From Spinactinospora alkalitolerans (GTDB lineage Bacteria; Actinomycetota; Actinomycetes; Streptosporangiales; Streptosporangiaceae): a stretch of DNA of 64,000 nt. A program made the position numbers and the translations under genes. This document shows, one piece after another, positions 16,974-26,008 of the stretch (position 1 is its first letter; each line of letters begins with the position of its first letter). The notes under the pieces were generated by a model, which searched no databases, was not told the DNA's origin, and worked only from the letters and a program-made list of their open reading frames with translations. The stretch lies in NCBI RefSeq assembly GCF_013408795.1, contig NZ_JACCCC010000001.1, positions 1,054,001-1,118,000 on the forward strand, written 5' to 3'.

Positions 16974-17075
16974 CGCCGTCCGGCCGGGTCGCGTGCGGAA
17001 TCCGCCAAGGCCGCGCAGTGAACCCCGGTCGTTCGGAAATCGGCACGGTTCTCATACGATGTTCGGGGAGGAACC

Positions 17076-18308
17076 ATGACAAACCACCCGGGTGAGAACA
17101 CCCGTGCCGTGCGGCTGCCCGCGCCGTCCGCGCCGGTCGGGCGGTCGGTGCGGGGTCCCGTCCACCGCAGCACCACCTATGCCTTCGGCAGCTCCCAGGA
17201 GTACGCCGACGTCCTCGACGGCGTCCAGGAGGGCTACTCCTACGCGCGGATCGACAACCCCACCACCGAGGCCTTCGCGCACGCCGTCGCCGCGCTGGAG
17301 GGCGCCGGCCTCGACCGCGAGGTGCGCGGCCAGGCGTTCGCCTCCGGCATGGCCGCCGTCAGCACCGCCCTCCTGGCGCTGACCGAGGCCGGGGCGCACG
17401 TGGTCGCCGCCCGGTCGATCTACGGCAACACCTACTCCCTCCTGGACGGGCTGTTCCGCCGCTTCGGGGTGAGCACCGACTTCGTCGACATCACCGACCT
17501 CGACGCGGTCCGCGCGGCGATCCGCCCGCAGACCCGGATCGTCTTCACCGAGACCCTGTCCAACCCGACGATGACGGTGTCCGACCTCCCGGGCCTGGCC
17601 GCCATCGCCCACGAGGCCGGTGCTCTGCTCGCGGTGGACTCGACGTTCGCCTCCCCGGCCGTGTGCCGCCCGCTGGAGCACGGCGCCGACCTCGTCCTGC
17701 ACTCGGCCACCAAGTACCTCGGCGGCCACAGCGACGCGACCGGGGGCGTGGCCGTCGGGCGGCCCGAGCTCATCGCGGCCATCCGCTCGGCCCGGATCGA
17801 TCTGGGGCCCTGCCTGGCGGCCGACGAGGCGTTCCTGCTGCACCGCGGCCTCGAGACGCTGCCGCTGCGGGTGGCCCGCCAGTGCGCGACGGCCGCGGAG
17901 TTCGCCGCGGCCGTTCAGCGCCACCCGGCCGTCGCCAGGGTCGACCACCCCGGCCTGCCCGGGCACCAGGGGCACCGGCTCGCGCGCGAGCTGTTCGACT
18001 CCGGTCCGGAGGGGGCGCGCTGCGGCGCCGTCGTCACGGTCACCCCGCACGGCGACCGCGGGACCGGCATGGCCTTCGCCGACCGCCTCCGGGTGGCCAC
18101 CATCGCCGCGTCCCTGGGCGGCACGCACACCCTGGTCGGCCATGTCGGCTCCACCACGCACCGGCAGATGTCGGATGAGGCCCTGCGGGCCGCGGGAATC
18201 GGCCCGGCCGCGGTGCGCTTCTCCATCGGTCTGGAGGAGCCCGAGGACCTGGTCGCCGACGCGCTGGCCGCCCTGGATGCGCTGGACGGGTCGGCATCCC
18301 CGATGTGA
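17076..18308 (+). CDS. PLP-dependent trans-sulfuration enzyme (cystathionine gamma-synthase/lyase family)
   Basis: A 410-aa Cys/Met metabolism PLP enzyme. The Schiff-base lysine is K213 (HSATKYLGGHSDATGG). YSYARIDNPTT, the FASGMAAVST phosphate-binding loop and the ETLSNPTM and DSTFASP motifs are intact. Family members add to or cleave C-S bonds of cystathionine, homocysteine or methionine, and sequence alone does not fix the reaction. The gap from gpsA is 102 bp. The gpsA, C-S enzyme, ddl order is also that of Streptomyces. Confidence 0.85.
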   Translation: MTNHPGENTRAVRLPAPSAPVGRSVRGPVHRSTTYAFGSSQEYADVLDGVQEGYSYARIDNPTTEAFAHAVAALEGAGLDREVRGQAFASGMAAVSTALLALTEAGAHVVAARSIYGNTYSLLDGLFRRFGVSTDFVDITDLDAVRAAIRPQTRIVFTETLSNPTMTVSDLPGLAAIAHEAGALLAVDSTFASPAVCRPLEHGADLVLHSATKYLGGHSDATGGVAVGRPELIAAIRSARIDLGPCLAADEAFLLHRGLETLPLRVARQCATAAEFAAAVQRHPAVARVDHPGLPGHQGHRLARELFDSGPEGARCGAVVTVTPHGDRGTGMAFADRLRVATIAASLGGTHTLVGHVGSTTHRQMSDEALRAAGIGPAAVRFSIGLEEPEDLVADALAALDALDGSASPM

Positions 18309-18378
18309 GGATCAACCGGGTTTGGGTCGGCGTCGCCTGTTTCCGGTTCCCCGCCATGGGGATATAGGGTCAGGCACC

Positions 18379-19494
18379 ATGGCCGAGCAGCAGAAGACAC
18401 GGGTCGCCGTCGTATTCGGCGGGCGCAGCTCCGAGCACGAGATCTCCTGCGTCACCGCGGGCAGCGTGCTGTCGGTGATCGACACCGACCGCTACGAGAT
18501 CGTGCCCATCGGCATCACCCGCGCTGGCAACTGGATGCTGACCTCGGCGGAGCCGGAGCGCCTCGCCATCACCGACGGCCGGCTGCCGGCGGTGGAGGAG
18601 GCCGGTTCGGCGCTCGCGCTGCCCTTCGACACCGACTCCACCTTCCTGGAGGTCCACCCGGGCGCGGCGCCGCAGGCGCTCGGCCGGGTCGACGTCGTCC
18701 TGCCGCTGCTGCACGGCCCGTTCGGTGAGGACGGCACCATTCAGGGCCTGTTCGAGATGATGGGCGCCCGCTACGCCGGCGCGGGGGTCTTCGCCAGCGC
18801 CGCGTCGATGGACAAGGTCTTCATGAAGGCGCTGCTCGCCGGCCAGGGACTGAAGACCGGCCGCTACGTCGCGGTCGGTGACCGTGCCTGGCAGCGGGAG
18901 CGCAAGCGGATCCTCGACGACGTCGCCGAACTCGGCGGCGCCGTCTTCGTCAAGCCCGCTCGCGCCGGGTCCAGCATCGGCATCACCAAGGTGCGCGACG
19001 CGGCCGACACCGACGCCGTGACCGCCGCGATCGAGGCGGCGCGCGAGCACGACCCGAAGGTCATCGTCGAGGCCGGCATCAGCGGCCGCGAGGTCGAATG
19101 CGGCGTGCTGGAGTCGCTGGACGGCGGGGCCCCCGACGTCTCGCTTCCGGCGGAGATCCACGTCGCCGAGGGGTTCGACTTCTACGACTTCGAGGCCAAG
19201 TACCTGTCCAGCAGCAGCCTCACCATCCCGGCCGACCTGCCCACCGACGTCACCGAGCGGATCCGGCTGCTGGCCGCCGAGACCTTCGAGGCCATGGGAT
19301 GCGAGGGCCTGGCCAGGGTCGACTTCTTCTACGGCGACGACGGCGAGGTCTACGTCAACGAGATCAACACCCTGCCCGGCTTCACCCCGGCCTCGGCGTT
19401 CCCGCAGATGTGGGCCGCGACCGGCCTGGACTACGCCGCCCTGGTGGACCGCCTGATCCAGACCGCGCTGCGGCGCGGCACGGGGCTGCGCTGA
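18379..19494 (+). CDS. ddl: D-alanine--D-alanine ligase
   Basis: A 371-aa ATP-grasp ligase making the D-Ala-D-Ala dipeptide for peptidoglycan. VFGGRSSEHEISC opens the N-terminal domain. HGPFGEDGTIQGLFEMMG, FVKPARAGSSIGITKV and the C-terminal YVNEINTLPGFTPASAFPQ metal/substrate residues are intact. The length suits the longer Ddl subclass. A -10-like TATAGG at 18363-18368 lies 11 bp before the ATG with no clear Shine-Dalgarno, suggesting a near-leaderless transcript of its own. The end is only 10 bp from the convergent MarR gene. Confidence 0.95.
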   Translation: MAEQQKTRVAVVFGGRSSEHEISCVTAGSVLSVIDTDRYEIVPIGITRAGNWMLTSAEPERLAITDGRLPAVEEAGSALALPFDTDSTFLEVHPGAAPQALGRVDVVLPLLHGPFGEDGTIQGLFEMMGARYAGAGVFASAASMDKVFMKALLAGQGLKTGRYVAVGDRAWQRERKRILDDVAELGGAVFVKPARAGSSIGITKVRDAADTDAVTAAIEAAREHDPKVIVEAGISGREVECGVLESLDGGAPDVSLPAEIHVAEGFDFYDFEAKYLSSSSLTIPADLPTDVTERIRLLAAETFEAMGCEGLARVDFFYGDDGEVYVNEINTLPGFTPASAFPQMWAATGLDYAALVDRLIQTALRRGTGLR

Positions 19495-19504
19495 GCCGGG
19501 GCGC

Positions 19505-20053
19505 TCATCTGGTCCGCCGGTTCTGCTCGGCGAGCCGCTCCAGCACCTCGTTGACGCCGTCGAGCCAGCGCGTGATCAGCCGCAGCTCGTCGTCGGAGTA
19601 CCCCTCGTGCAGGTCGATCATCGCCTCTCGCAGTCCGAGGAAGGAGCGGGAGATGTCGGAGTCCTCCCGAGGGCGCACCGCGACCATGACCTTGCGGCGG
19701 TCCTCGGGGTGGCGCTCCCTGCGCACGTAGCCGTCGCGCTCCAGGCGGTCGATGACCGCGGTGATCGCGCCCGAGGTCAGACCGGTGAGCCGGGCCAGCC
19801 GGCCGGGGGTCATGGGGCCGCTGATCTGGAGCAGCGACCAACACTGCATGTCGGTCGGGTTCATTCCGAACCTGCCCGCCATGGCGTGCACCAGCCGGAT
19901 GAGCCCCACGCTCGTCCGGCGGCCACCGGTCTCGATGGCTCCGAACAGCTCCGGGCGCTCACTCGTGCCGGAGCCGGCCGCCGATGCCGCGGCCTGCGCG
20001 TCGCGGTCCCGCTCGCCCGTCGGCTCGGCCATTGCGCCACCGACCTCCGTCAC
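19505..20053 (-). CDS. MarR family transcriptional regulator
   Basis: A 182-aa winged-helix regulator. About 35 residues of a disordered start precede the MarR core: RLVHAMAGRFGMNPTDMQCWSLL, GRLARLTGLTSGAITAVIDRLERDGYVRRERHPEDRRKV. MarR proteins usually respond to small phenolic or oxidant ligands. It lies 27 bp downstream of the EI24 membrane gene on the same strand, so both could share a transcript. The ligand is unknown. Confidence 0.87.
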   Translation of the reverse strand: MTEVGGAMAEPTGERDRDAQAAASAAGSGTSERPELFGAIETGGRRTSVGLIRLVHAMAGRFGMNPTDMQCWSLLQISGPMTPGRLARLTGLTSGAITAVIDRLERDGYVRRERHPEDRRKVMVAVRPREDSDISRSFLGLREAMIDLHEGYSDDELRLITRWLDGVNEVLERLAEQNRRTR

Positions 20054-20080
20054 CGTTTCCCCGGGTACAAAGCTATGTGA

Positions 20081-20923
20081 TCATCCCGTCGGCCGACCGG
20101 GAGGCGCCTGCGGCGGGTGCGGCGTGGACCGTCCCGGTCCGGGCGGAGGGAAGCCGGGAGAAGGCGGGGGAGCGGGAGGGAGCAGCTGCCGGGCCAGGAT
20201 CGTGCCGCCCGCCGTCGCGGCGGGGAAGACCACGATGGCCACGAACGGGATCGACAGCAGCAGGAACGCCGGCACCGAGAACCCGAGCGCCCGCAGCCGG
20301 TACCGCTGCATGGCGCGCCGCCGGTCGCCCAGCCGGCGCAGGCCGCGGCGGTCGAACGCGGCGCCGATCAGTTCGACGCAGAGCATCCAGCCGCCGAACA
20401 GCGCCGAGACCACCGGCACCACCGTCTGCCCCACCACGGGGACGAATCCGGCGGCGAACAGCGGGATCGCCACCGCGATCGAGATGACGATGAGGACCAC
20501 CGACTGCCGCAGGGACCGGGCGACCGACCCCATGATCGGCTCGTCGACCTCCGCGGGCGCGTCGCCGAGTTCGTGCTCGACCTCCTCGGCGATCTTGTCG
20601 TAGAGGGGGAAACCCAGGGCCAGCGTGATCGTGCTGAACCCGATGACCATGACGAGGACCGTCCCGGCGACCAGCGCGATCCCGAGCGCGATCCGCACGG
20701 TGGTGCGCCAGACCTCGTCCCAGCCGTCGGCGAACGGCGTCATCCAGGCGACCAGGTCGTCGACGCTCATGATCAGTGCCACGAGCGCGACCAGGAACAG
20801 TATCGAGGTGAACAGGGGCGGGATCGCACCGAGGACGAACAGTCTGGGCCTGCGCAGGATCATGCCGAATCCGCGCAGCAGCACGCCGATGCCGGTGAAG
20901 ATCTCTCGAAGGGGATTGGTCAC
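20081..20923 (-). CDS. EI24 domain-containing membrane protein
   Basis: A 280-aa polytopic inner-membrane protein of the EI24 family, which includes the sulfate transporter CysZ. Four to six hydrophobic segments are visible, including FVLGAIPPLFTSILFLVALVALIM, IALGIALVAGTVLVMVIGFST, VVLIVISIAVAIPLFAAGFVP and FSVPAFLLLSIPFVAIVVF. The FPLYDKIAEEVEHELGD loop is family-typical. The last 35 residues are proline-rich and disordered. A sulfate-transport role is only a family possibility. Confidence 0.8.
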   Translation of the reverse strand: MTNPLREIFTGIGVLLRGFGMILRRPRLFVLGAIPPLFTSILFLVALVALIMSVDDLVAWMTPFADGWDEVWRTTVRIALGIALVAGTVLVMVIGFSTITLALGFPLYDKIAEEVEHELGDAPAEVDEPIMGSVARSLRQSVVLIVISIAVAIPLFAAGFVPVVGQTVVPVVSALFGGWMLCVELIGAAFDRRGLRRLGDRRRAMQRYRLRALGFSVPAFLLLSIPFVAIVVFPAATAGGTILARQLLPPAPPPSPGFPPPGPGRSTPHPPQAPPGRPTG

Positions 20924-20989
20924 GACGTGACCCTATCCGGTGCGCGAACCGGTCCTATAACGGTCGGGGATTTCGCGCTCCCTCCTCCG

Positions 20990-21300
20990 GCCGCAGGGAG
21001 GTTCGCAGCCCCGGCCACTGGGGTTCTGAACCTCGGCCATAGGGGTTCGCGGTGAACGGGCGGCCCGTCGTGTGGCCGGAGGCCCGTTTCCTCGGGTGCC
21101 CGGCTCCGCGCGAAGTACACCGGTCACTGTGCGGTTCAGGCCGGAACCATGGTGTCGCTCCGTACCCGAGGCGGCGGGTCTGCTTCGCGCACGGGTGCGC
21201 GGTCCACCTCAATGGGCCTTCGGCCACGCAAGAGAACCGCACCCGTACGAGCCTCCTCCTGGGGCTGAGGTGACAGACCCCTTCGGGTGAGGGAGACCTC
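20990..21300 (+). repeat. Foldback intergenic element, copy 1 (~300 bp)
   Basis: This region aligns along its whole length, at roughly two-thirds identity or better, with the reverse complement of 35291-35579. Shared blocks include GGGGTTCGCGGTGAACGGG, CCCGGCTCCGCGCGAAG, GCTTCGCGCACGGGTGCG and the inverted pair GTGTGGCCGGAGGCCCG / GGGCCTTCGGCCAC. The two ends are inverted copies of an AACCTCGGCC-type sequence. It fills the 432-bp gap between the 3' end of cydC and the EI24 gene. Small ORFs inside it are not believed. Confidence 0.75.
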
Positions 21301-21355
21301 CCCCTCCTGGACGGGCCTTCAAAACCCCCTGAGGTGAGCTTCCAGGATCTTCCGG

Positions 21356-23113
21356 CTACCGTGCGCCGGACGCGGACGGGGCCGCGGGGCCGTTGCGGGT
21401 GTGGGCCTCGCGGTACCAGCCGTCCCGCGCCAGCAGCTCCTCGTGCCCGCCGTGCTGGAGGACCCTGCCGTCGGCGACCACGTAGATCTCGTCCATCCGG
21501 TCCATGCCGGTGAGGTCGTGGGTGATGAACAGCGTCGAGTACCCCTCGGCCGCCGCGAGCAGGTCGGCGACGACCGCGTCGCGGGTGTCGGGGTCCAGGT
21601 GGGCCGTCGGCTCGTCGAGCACGAGGACGCGCGGCGCCGCCAGCAGCGCCCGGGCCAGCGCCAGGCGCTGGCGCATGCCGCCGCTCAACCGGGCGCCGTG
21701 CGAGCCGACCTCGGTGTCCAGCCCGTGCGGCATCGCCTCGACGTCCTCGGCCAGCCGGGCCCGCCGCAGCGCCTCCCACAGTTCCGTCCCGTCGGCCTCC
21801 GGCCGGGCCAGGCGCAGGTTCTCCCGCAGCGTGCTGGCGAAGACGTGCGGGTCCTGCGGCACACCGGTGACGATCCGCCGCACCTCATCGGCCGGGCGGT
21901 CGGTGATGTCGGCGCCGCCCAGTTCGACCGTCCCCGAGTCGGGGTCGCGGAACCGCAGCAGCACCGCCGCGAGCGTGCTCTTGCCCGCTCCGCTGGGGCC
22001 GAGCACCGCCACCTTGCGCCCCGGCGGCACATCGATGTCCACGCCGTCCAGGGCCCACGGCTCGTCGGGGCCGTAGCGCACCCGCAGACCGCGCACGCGC
22101 AGCGCGGTCTCGTCCCTGAGCGGCTCGCCGGGCGTCTCCGGCTCCTTCGCCAGCGCGCTCGGCTGGTCCAGCACGTCGAACAGCCGCTCCCCGCTCGCCC
22201 GCACCGCGCCCAGGCGTGCGGCGACCGCGGGCAGCGGGGCGACGATCTCGAACGCTGCGAGCGCGGTCAGCACCAGCACCGCGAACGGGACCGCGCCCAG
22301 CGTCGCGTCCTCGACGGCGGCGACCCCCAGCAGCAGCGTCCCCCACACGGTCAGGCCGGTGATCAGCGTGGTCGCTCCGGCGCCGAAGCCGAGCAGCGCG
22401 GCGTCGCGGCGCGCGACCCGGGTGAGCTCCCCGTCAGCCCTCTCGACCCGCCGAACGGCCTGATCCATGGCGCCGTAGGCGATCAGGTCGGGTGCGCCGT
22501 GAAGGGCGTCGACCAGCGAGGTGGACAGCTCCCCGCGGGCGGCGGCCTGGCGCCGGCCCGGCCCCTTGCCCAGAGCGGCCGCGCACAGCGGCACGGCCAG
22601 GCCGGCCAGCAGCAGCCCGGCGGCCAGCAGCAGCCCGCCGGGAACCAGCAGGGCCGTGCACACAGCGACCGTCGCGGCACCGGTGACGACGGCGACCAGC
22701 GGCGGGGTGAGCCCCCGGATGAGCAGGTCCTGCGTCGCGTCGGTGTCGCTGACCAGGCGCGACACCAGGTCGCCCGAACGGAAGCGGCGGATCGGCTCGG
22801 TGCGGGCGAGCCGTTCGTAGACCCGGACCCGTACGTCGGCGAGCGTGCGGAACGCGGCGTCGTGGGTGACCAGCCGCTCCAGGTAGCGAGCCACGCCCCT
22901 GGTGACGCCGAGCGCCCGCGTGGCGACCACGGCGACGCTCAGCGCGGTGATGGGCGGGTGCTGCGCGGCCGTGGCGATCAGCCAGGCGGCCACGCCCAGC
23001 AGGGCGACGCCCGAGCCGGTCGCCACCGCGCCCAGCAGCACTCCGAGCGCGAACCTCGTCCCGCGCGGCCGGGCCAGTGCGATCATCCGCCACAGCGGTT
23101 CGCGCGCGCTCAC
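21356..23113 (-). CDS. cydC: ABC exporter subunit CydC (cytochrome bd assembly)
   Basis: A 585-aa half-transporter. An N-terminal six-helix membrane domain (about residues 10-310) is followed by an ABC ATPase with Walker A GPSGAGKST, signature LSGGMRQRLALARAL and Walker B VLVLDEPTAHLD. CydDC exports glutathione/cysteine or otherwise supports heme insertion into cytochrome bd. The GTG start at 23113 overlaps the cydD stop (GTGA), implying translational coupling. In Streptomyces cydC and cydD are one fused ORF; here they are separate. Last gene of cydABDC. Confidence 0.9.
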   Translation of the reverse strand: MSAREPLWRMIALARPRGTRFALGVLLGAVATGSGVALLGVAAWLIATAAQHPPITALSVAVVATRALGVTRGVARYLERLVTHDAAFRTLADVRVRVYERLARTEPIRRFRSGDLVSRLVSDTDATQDLLIRGLTPPLVAVVTGAATVAVCTALLVPGGLLLAAGLLLAGLAVPLCAAALGKGPGRRQAAARGELSTSLVDALHGAPDLIAYGAMDQAVRRVERADGELTRVARRDAALLGFGAGATTLITGLTVWGTLLLGVAAVEDATLGAVPFAVLVLTALAAFEIVAPLPAVAARLGAVRASGERLFDVLDQPSALAKEPETPGEPLRDETALRVRGLRVRYGPDEPWALDGVDIDVPPGRKVAVLGPSGAGKSTLAAVLLRFRDPDSGTVELGGADITDRPADEVRRIVTGVPQDPHVFASTLRENLRLARPEADGTELWEALRRARLAEDVEAMPHGLDTEVGSHGARLSGGMRQRLALARALLAAPRVLVLDEPTAHLDPDTRDAVVADLLAAAEGYSTLFITHDLTGMDRMDEIYVVADGRVLQHGGHEELLARDGWYREAHTRNGPAAPSASGAR

Positions 23114-24927
23114 GACGGGGCTCCTTCGCTGATCTCGCCGATGCGGCCGCCCCGGACGCGCACGGTGTCGTCCACGGTGTCGGACCATCCGGTGTCGTGC
23201 GCGACGATGACGCCCGTCCGGTCCTGAAGCAGCCTGGTGACGGCGGTGCGCACGGCGGCGGCGTTGTCCGGATCGAGGTGGGCGGTCGGCTCGTCCAGCA
23301 GCACGATCGGTGCGTCGCGCAGGAACGCCCTGGCCAGGGCGATGCGCTGGCGCTGCCCGGCCGACAGCCGGGTGCTGCGCTCGCCCAGCCGGGTGCCGTA
23401 GCCCTCGGGCAGCGCGCAGATGAAGTCGTGGGCCTCGGCGAGCTCGGCGGCGCGCCGGACCTCGGCGACGCTCGCCTCCGGCGCACCCAGCCGGATGTTG
23501 CCGATGACCGTGTCGTCGAAGAGGTAGGGGTGCTGCGGCACCCAGGCGATCATCCGGCGCCAGGCGTCGGCGGGCACCTGCTCCAGCCGGACCCGGCCCG
23601 GATCGCCGGGGCCGCCGCCGGCTCCGCCCGTCCGCGGGCTCGGCCGCTCGACCCAGATCGTCCCCGACGTCGGTTCGGCGAACCGCAGCAGCAGCGACAG
23701 CAGCGAGCTTTTGCCCGAGCCGCTCGGTCCGGTCAGCAGGATGGTGCGCCCGGGTTCGACGGTCAGGTCCACATCGCGCAGCGCGGGCGTCTCCCGCCCG
23801 GGGTAGGTGAGGCCGACCTTGTCCAGGCGCACCCGCGGTGCGGGCCGGCCGTCGCCGCACGGCAGCAGCGGCACGGCCGCGCCGCCCGGCTCCGCAGCGG
23901 GCTCCCGCCGCGCGGACGGACCCCGGTCCAGTGTGTCGAAGGTCTGCTCCGCCGCCGCCACCCCCTCCATGCTCGCGTGGAACCGCGCGCCGACCTCGCG
24001 CAGCGGCAGGTAGGCCTCGGGGGCGAGGATCAGCACCAGCAGCGCGGTCTCGAAGTCCAGCCGCCCGTACATCAGCCGCAGCCCGATCTCCACCGCGACC
24101 AGCGCGACCGCGAGCGTGGACAGCAGTTCCAGCACGAACGCCGAGAGGAACGCCACCCGCAGCGTCGACATGGTGGCGCGCCGGTGCTCGTCGGTGATGC
24201 GCCGGATGATCGCCGCCTGCGCCTTGGCCCTGCGGAAGATCGCGAGCGTGGGCAGTCCTTCGACGACGTCGAGGAAGTGCCCGCCCAGGCGGTTCAGCAG
24301 CAGCCACCGCCGCTGCGTGCGTGCCTGGGTGTGCCAGCCGACCAGGGCCATGAAGACCGGGATCAGCGGCAGCGTCACCGCGATGACGAGGGCCGAGATC
24401 CAGTCGGCCCCGGCGACGACGACGAGGACGGCCACGGGGACGAGCACCGCCAGCACCAGTTGCGGGAGATACCGGGCGAAGTAGTCGTCCAGCGCATCAA
24501 GGCCGCGAGTGGCGAGCGTGACCAGCTCACCGGCGCGGGGAGTGTCCGCCTCCTGCTTGTCGCCGAACTCGGGGGCGCCGGGGGCGCCCTGCCCGGACAG
24601 CCAGACCGCTCCCTGCTCCCCGCCCGTCACGTGCGCGACCAGCCTGCGGCGAAGCTGGGACTTCGCGTGCGCCGCCGACCGCAGGGCGGCCGTCTCGGCG
24701 CCGTAGGACAGCGCCGCCCGGGCGACCGCGACCCCGGCCACGGCCGCGATCGCCCAGGAGAGCTCATCGAGCCCCGCGCCCGTACCGGCCCCGGCGATGG
24801 TGTGGGCCAGCAGCCACGCCTGGGCGAGCACCAGGCAGGTCACGGCCGCGCCGCAGACCGCGGTCACCGCCAGGTGCACCCGTACCGCCCGCGTGGTGCG
24901 CACCAGTCTCGGGTCGAGGGGCTTCAC
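23110..24927 (-). CDS. cydD: ABC exporter subunit CydD (cytochrome bd assembly)
   Basis: A 605-aa half-transporter with membrane helices in about residues 20-300, then an ATPase with Walker A GPSGSGKSS, signature LSAGQRQRIALARAF and Walker B IVLLDEPTAHLD. It pairs with CydC. The GTG start at 24927 (VKPLDPRLVRTTRAV) has AGAGGA upstream, 20 bp after cydB. Its stop overlaps the cydC start by four bases. Confidence 0.9.
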   Translation of the reverse strand: MKPLDPRLVRTTRAVRVHLAVTAVCGAAVTCLVLAQAWLLAHTIAGAGTGAGLDELSWAIAAVAGVAVARAALSYGAETAALRSAAHAKSQLRRRLVAHVTGGEQGAVWLSGQGAPGAPEFGDKQEADTPRAGELVTLATRGLDALDDYFARYLPQLVLAVLVPVAVLVVVAGADWISALVIAVTLPLIPVFMALVGWHTQARTQRRWLLLNRLGGHFLDVVEGLPTLAIFRRAKAQAAIIRRITDEHRRATMSTLRVAFLSAFVLELLSTLAVALVAVEIGLRLMYGRLDFETALLVLILAPEAYLPLREVGARFHASMEGVAAAEQTFDTLDRGPSARREPAAEPGGAAVPLLPCGDGRPAPRVRLDKVGLTYPGRETPALRDVDLTVEPGRTILLTGPSGSGKSSLLSLLLRFAEPTSGTIWVERPSPRTGGAGGGPGDPGRVRLEQVPADAWRRMIAWVPQHPYLFDDTVIGNIRLGAPEASVAEVRRAAELAEAHDFICALPEGYGTRLGERSTRLSAGQRQRIALARAFLRDAPIVLLDEPTAHLDPDNAAAVRTAVTRLLQDRTGVIVAHDTGWSDTVDDTVRVRGGRIGEISEGAPS

Positions 24928-24947
24928 GGATTCACGTCCTCTACTGC

Positions 24948-25997
24948 TTACTGCTCGGCTTCGGCCGCGCCGGATCGGGCCGCGGGGACGCCGAGCGCGG
25001 CCGCCGGCTCGATGTGGGCCCGGGTGACCCGCTTGCGGAACACCCAGTAGCTCCACGCCTGGTAGCCGATCACCACGGGCAGAAACACCGCCGCGACCCA
25101 CGACACCACCGTAAGCGTGTACTCGGCCGAGGCGGCGTTGTGGACCGTCAGGCTGAAGGCCGGATCGGTCGTGGAGGGCAGGACGTCGGGGAACAGCGCC
25201 CCGAACATTACCACCGTGGTCGCGCAGACCGTCACCGCCGTCGCGGTGAACGACCAGCCCTCGCGTCCCCGCACGGCCAGGACCACGCCGAGGACCAGCG
25301 CCGCTGCGGCGACGGCGACCAGCGGCAGCGTCCACGCGTTGCCATGGGCGAGTTGGGTCCAGCCCAGGAACGTCGACGCGGCCGGCGCCGCGACGAGGGC
25401 GATCGCCGGAACGGCCCGGCGGGCGCGCGCCCGCACCTCGCCGTCGGTCTTGAGGCCGAGGAACACCGCGCCGTGCAGGGTGAACAGCGACAGCGTGGTG
25501 AGCCCGCCGAGCAGGGCATAGGGGTTGAGCAGGTCGGCCAGGCCCGCGGTGACGACCTGGTCGGGGCCCATGGCCACGCCGCGCACGACGTTGGCGAACA
25601 CGACGCCCCACAGCAGCGCCGGCAGCGTGCTGCCCCAGAAGATCGCCAGGTCCCAGGCGGCCCGCCACCGGTCGGTGTCGACCTTGGCCCGGTACTCGAA
25701 GGCCACGCCGCGCGCGATCAGGGCGAGCAGGATCACCAGCAGCGGCAGGTAGAAGCCGCTCAGCAGCGACGCGTACCAGGCGGGGAAGGCGGCGAACATC
25801 GCGCCGACGGCGGTGATCAGCCACACCTCGTTGCCGTCCCAGACCGGCCCGATCGAATTGATCATGACCCTGCGGTCGGTGTCGTCCCTGCTCAGGACCG
25901 GAAGTAACGTGCCGACCCCGAAGTCGAACCCCTCCAGGACGAAGTAGCCGATCCAGAGGACCGCGATGGCGATGAACCAGACGGTGACGAGATCCAT
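24948..25997 (-). CDS. cydB: Cytochrome d ubiquinol/menaquinol oxidase subunit II
   Basis: A 349-aa membrane subunit of cytochrome bd oxidase with eight to nine hydrophobic segments. The family signature GYFVLEGFDFGVG is at about residues 17-29, and GPVWDGNEVWLITAVGAMFAAFPAWYA is intact. CydAB oxidises quinol and reduces oxygen at high affinity without pumping protons. It lies 11 bp after cydA. Operon order is cydA, cydB, cydD, cydC. Confidence 0.96.
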   Translation of the reverse strand: MDLVTVWFIAIAVLWIGYFVLEGFDFGVGTLLPVLSRDDTDRRVMINSIGPVWDGNEVWLITAVGAMFAAFPAWYASLLSGFYLPLLVILLALIARGVAFEYRAKVDTDRWRAAWDLAIFWGSTLPALLWGVVFANVVRGVAMGPDQVVTAGLADLLNPYALLGGLTTLSLFTLHGAVFLGLKTDGEVRARARRAVPAIALVAAPAASTFLGWTQLAHGNAWTLPLVAVAAAALVLGVVLAVRGREGWSFTATAVTVCATTVVMFGALFPDVLPSTTDPAFSLTVHNAASAEYTLTVVSWVAAVFLPVVIGYQAWSYWVFRKRVTRAHIEPAAALGVPAARSGAAEAEQ

Positions 25998-26008
25998 GAT
26001 CGCCGCTC

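Noticed and set aside
21052-21290. Small ORFs inside the foldback element that resemble each other between copies
   Set aside because: Similarity follows the DNA repeat in both strands and several frames, so it reflects the repeat rather than a protein.
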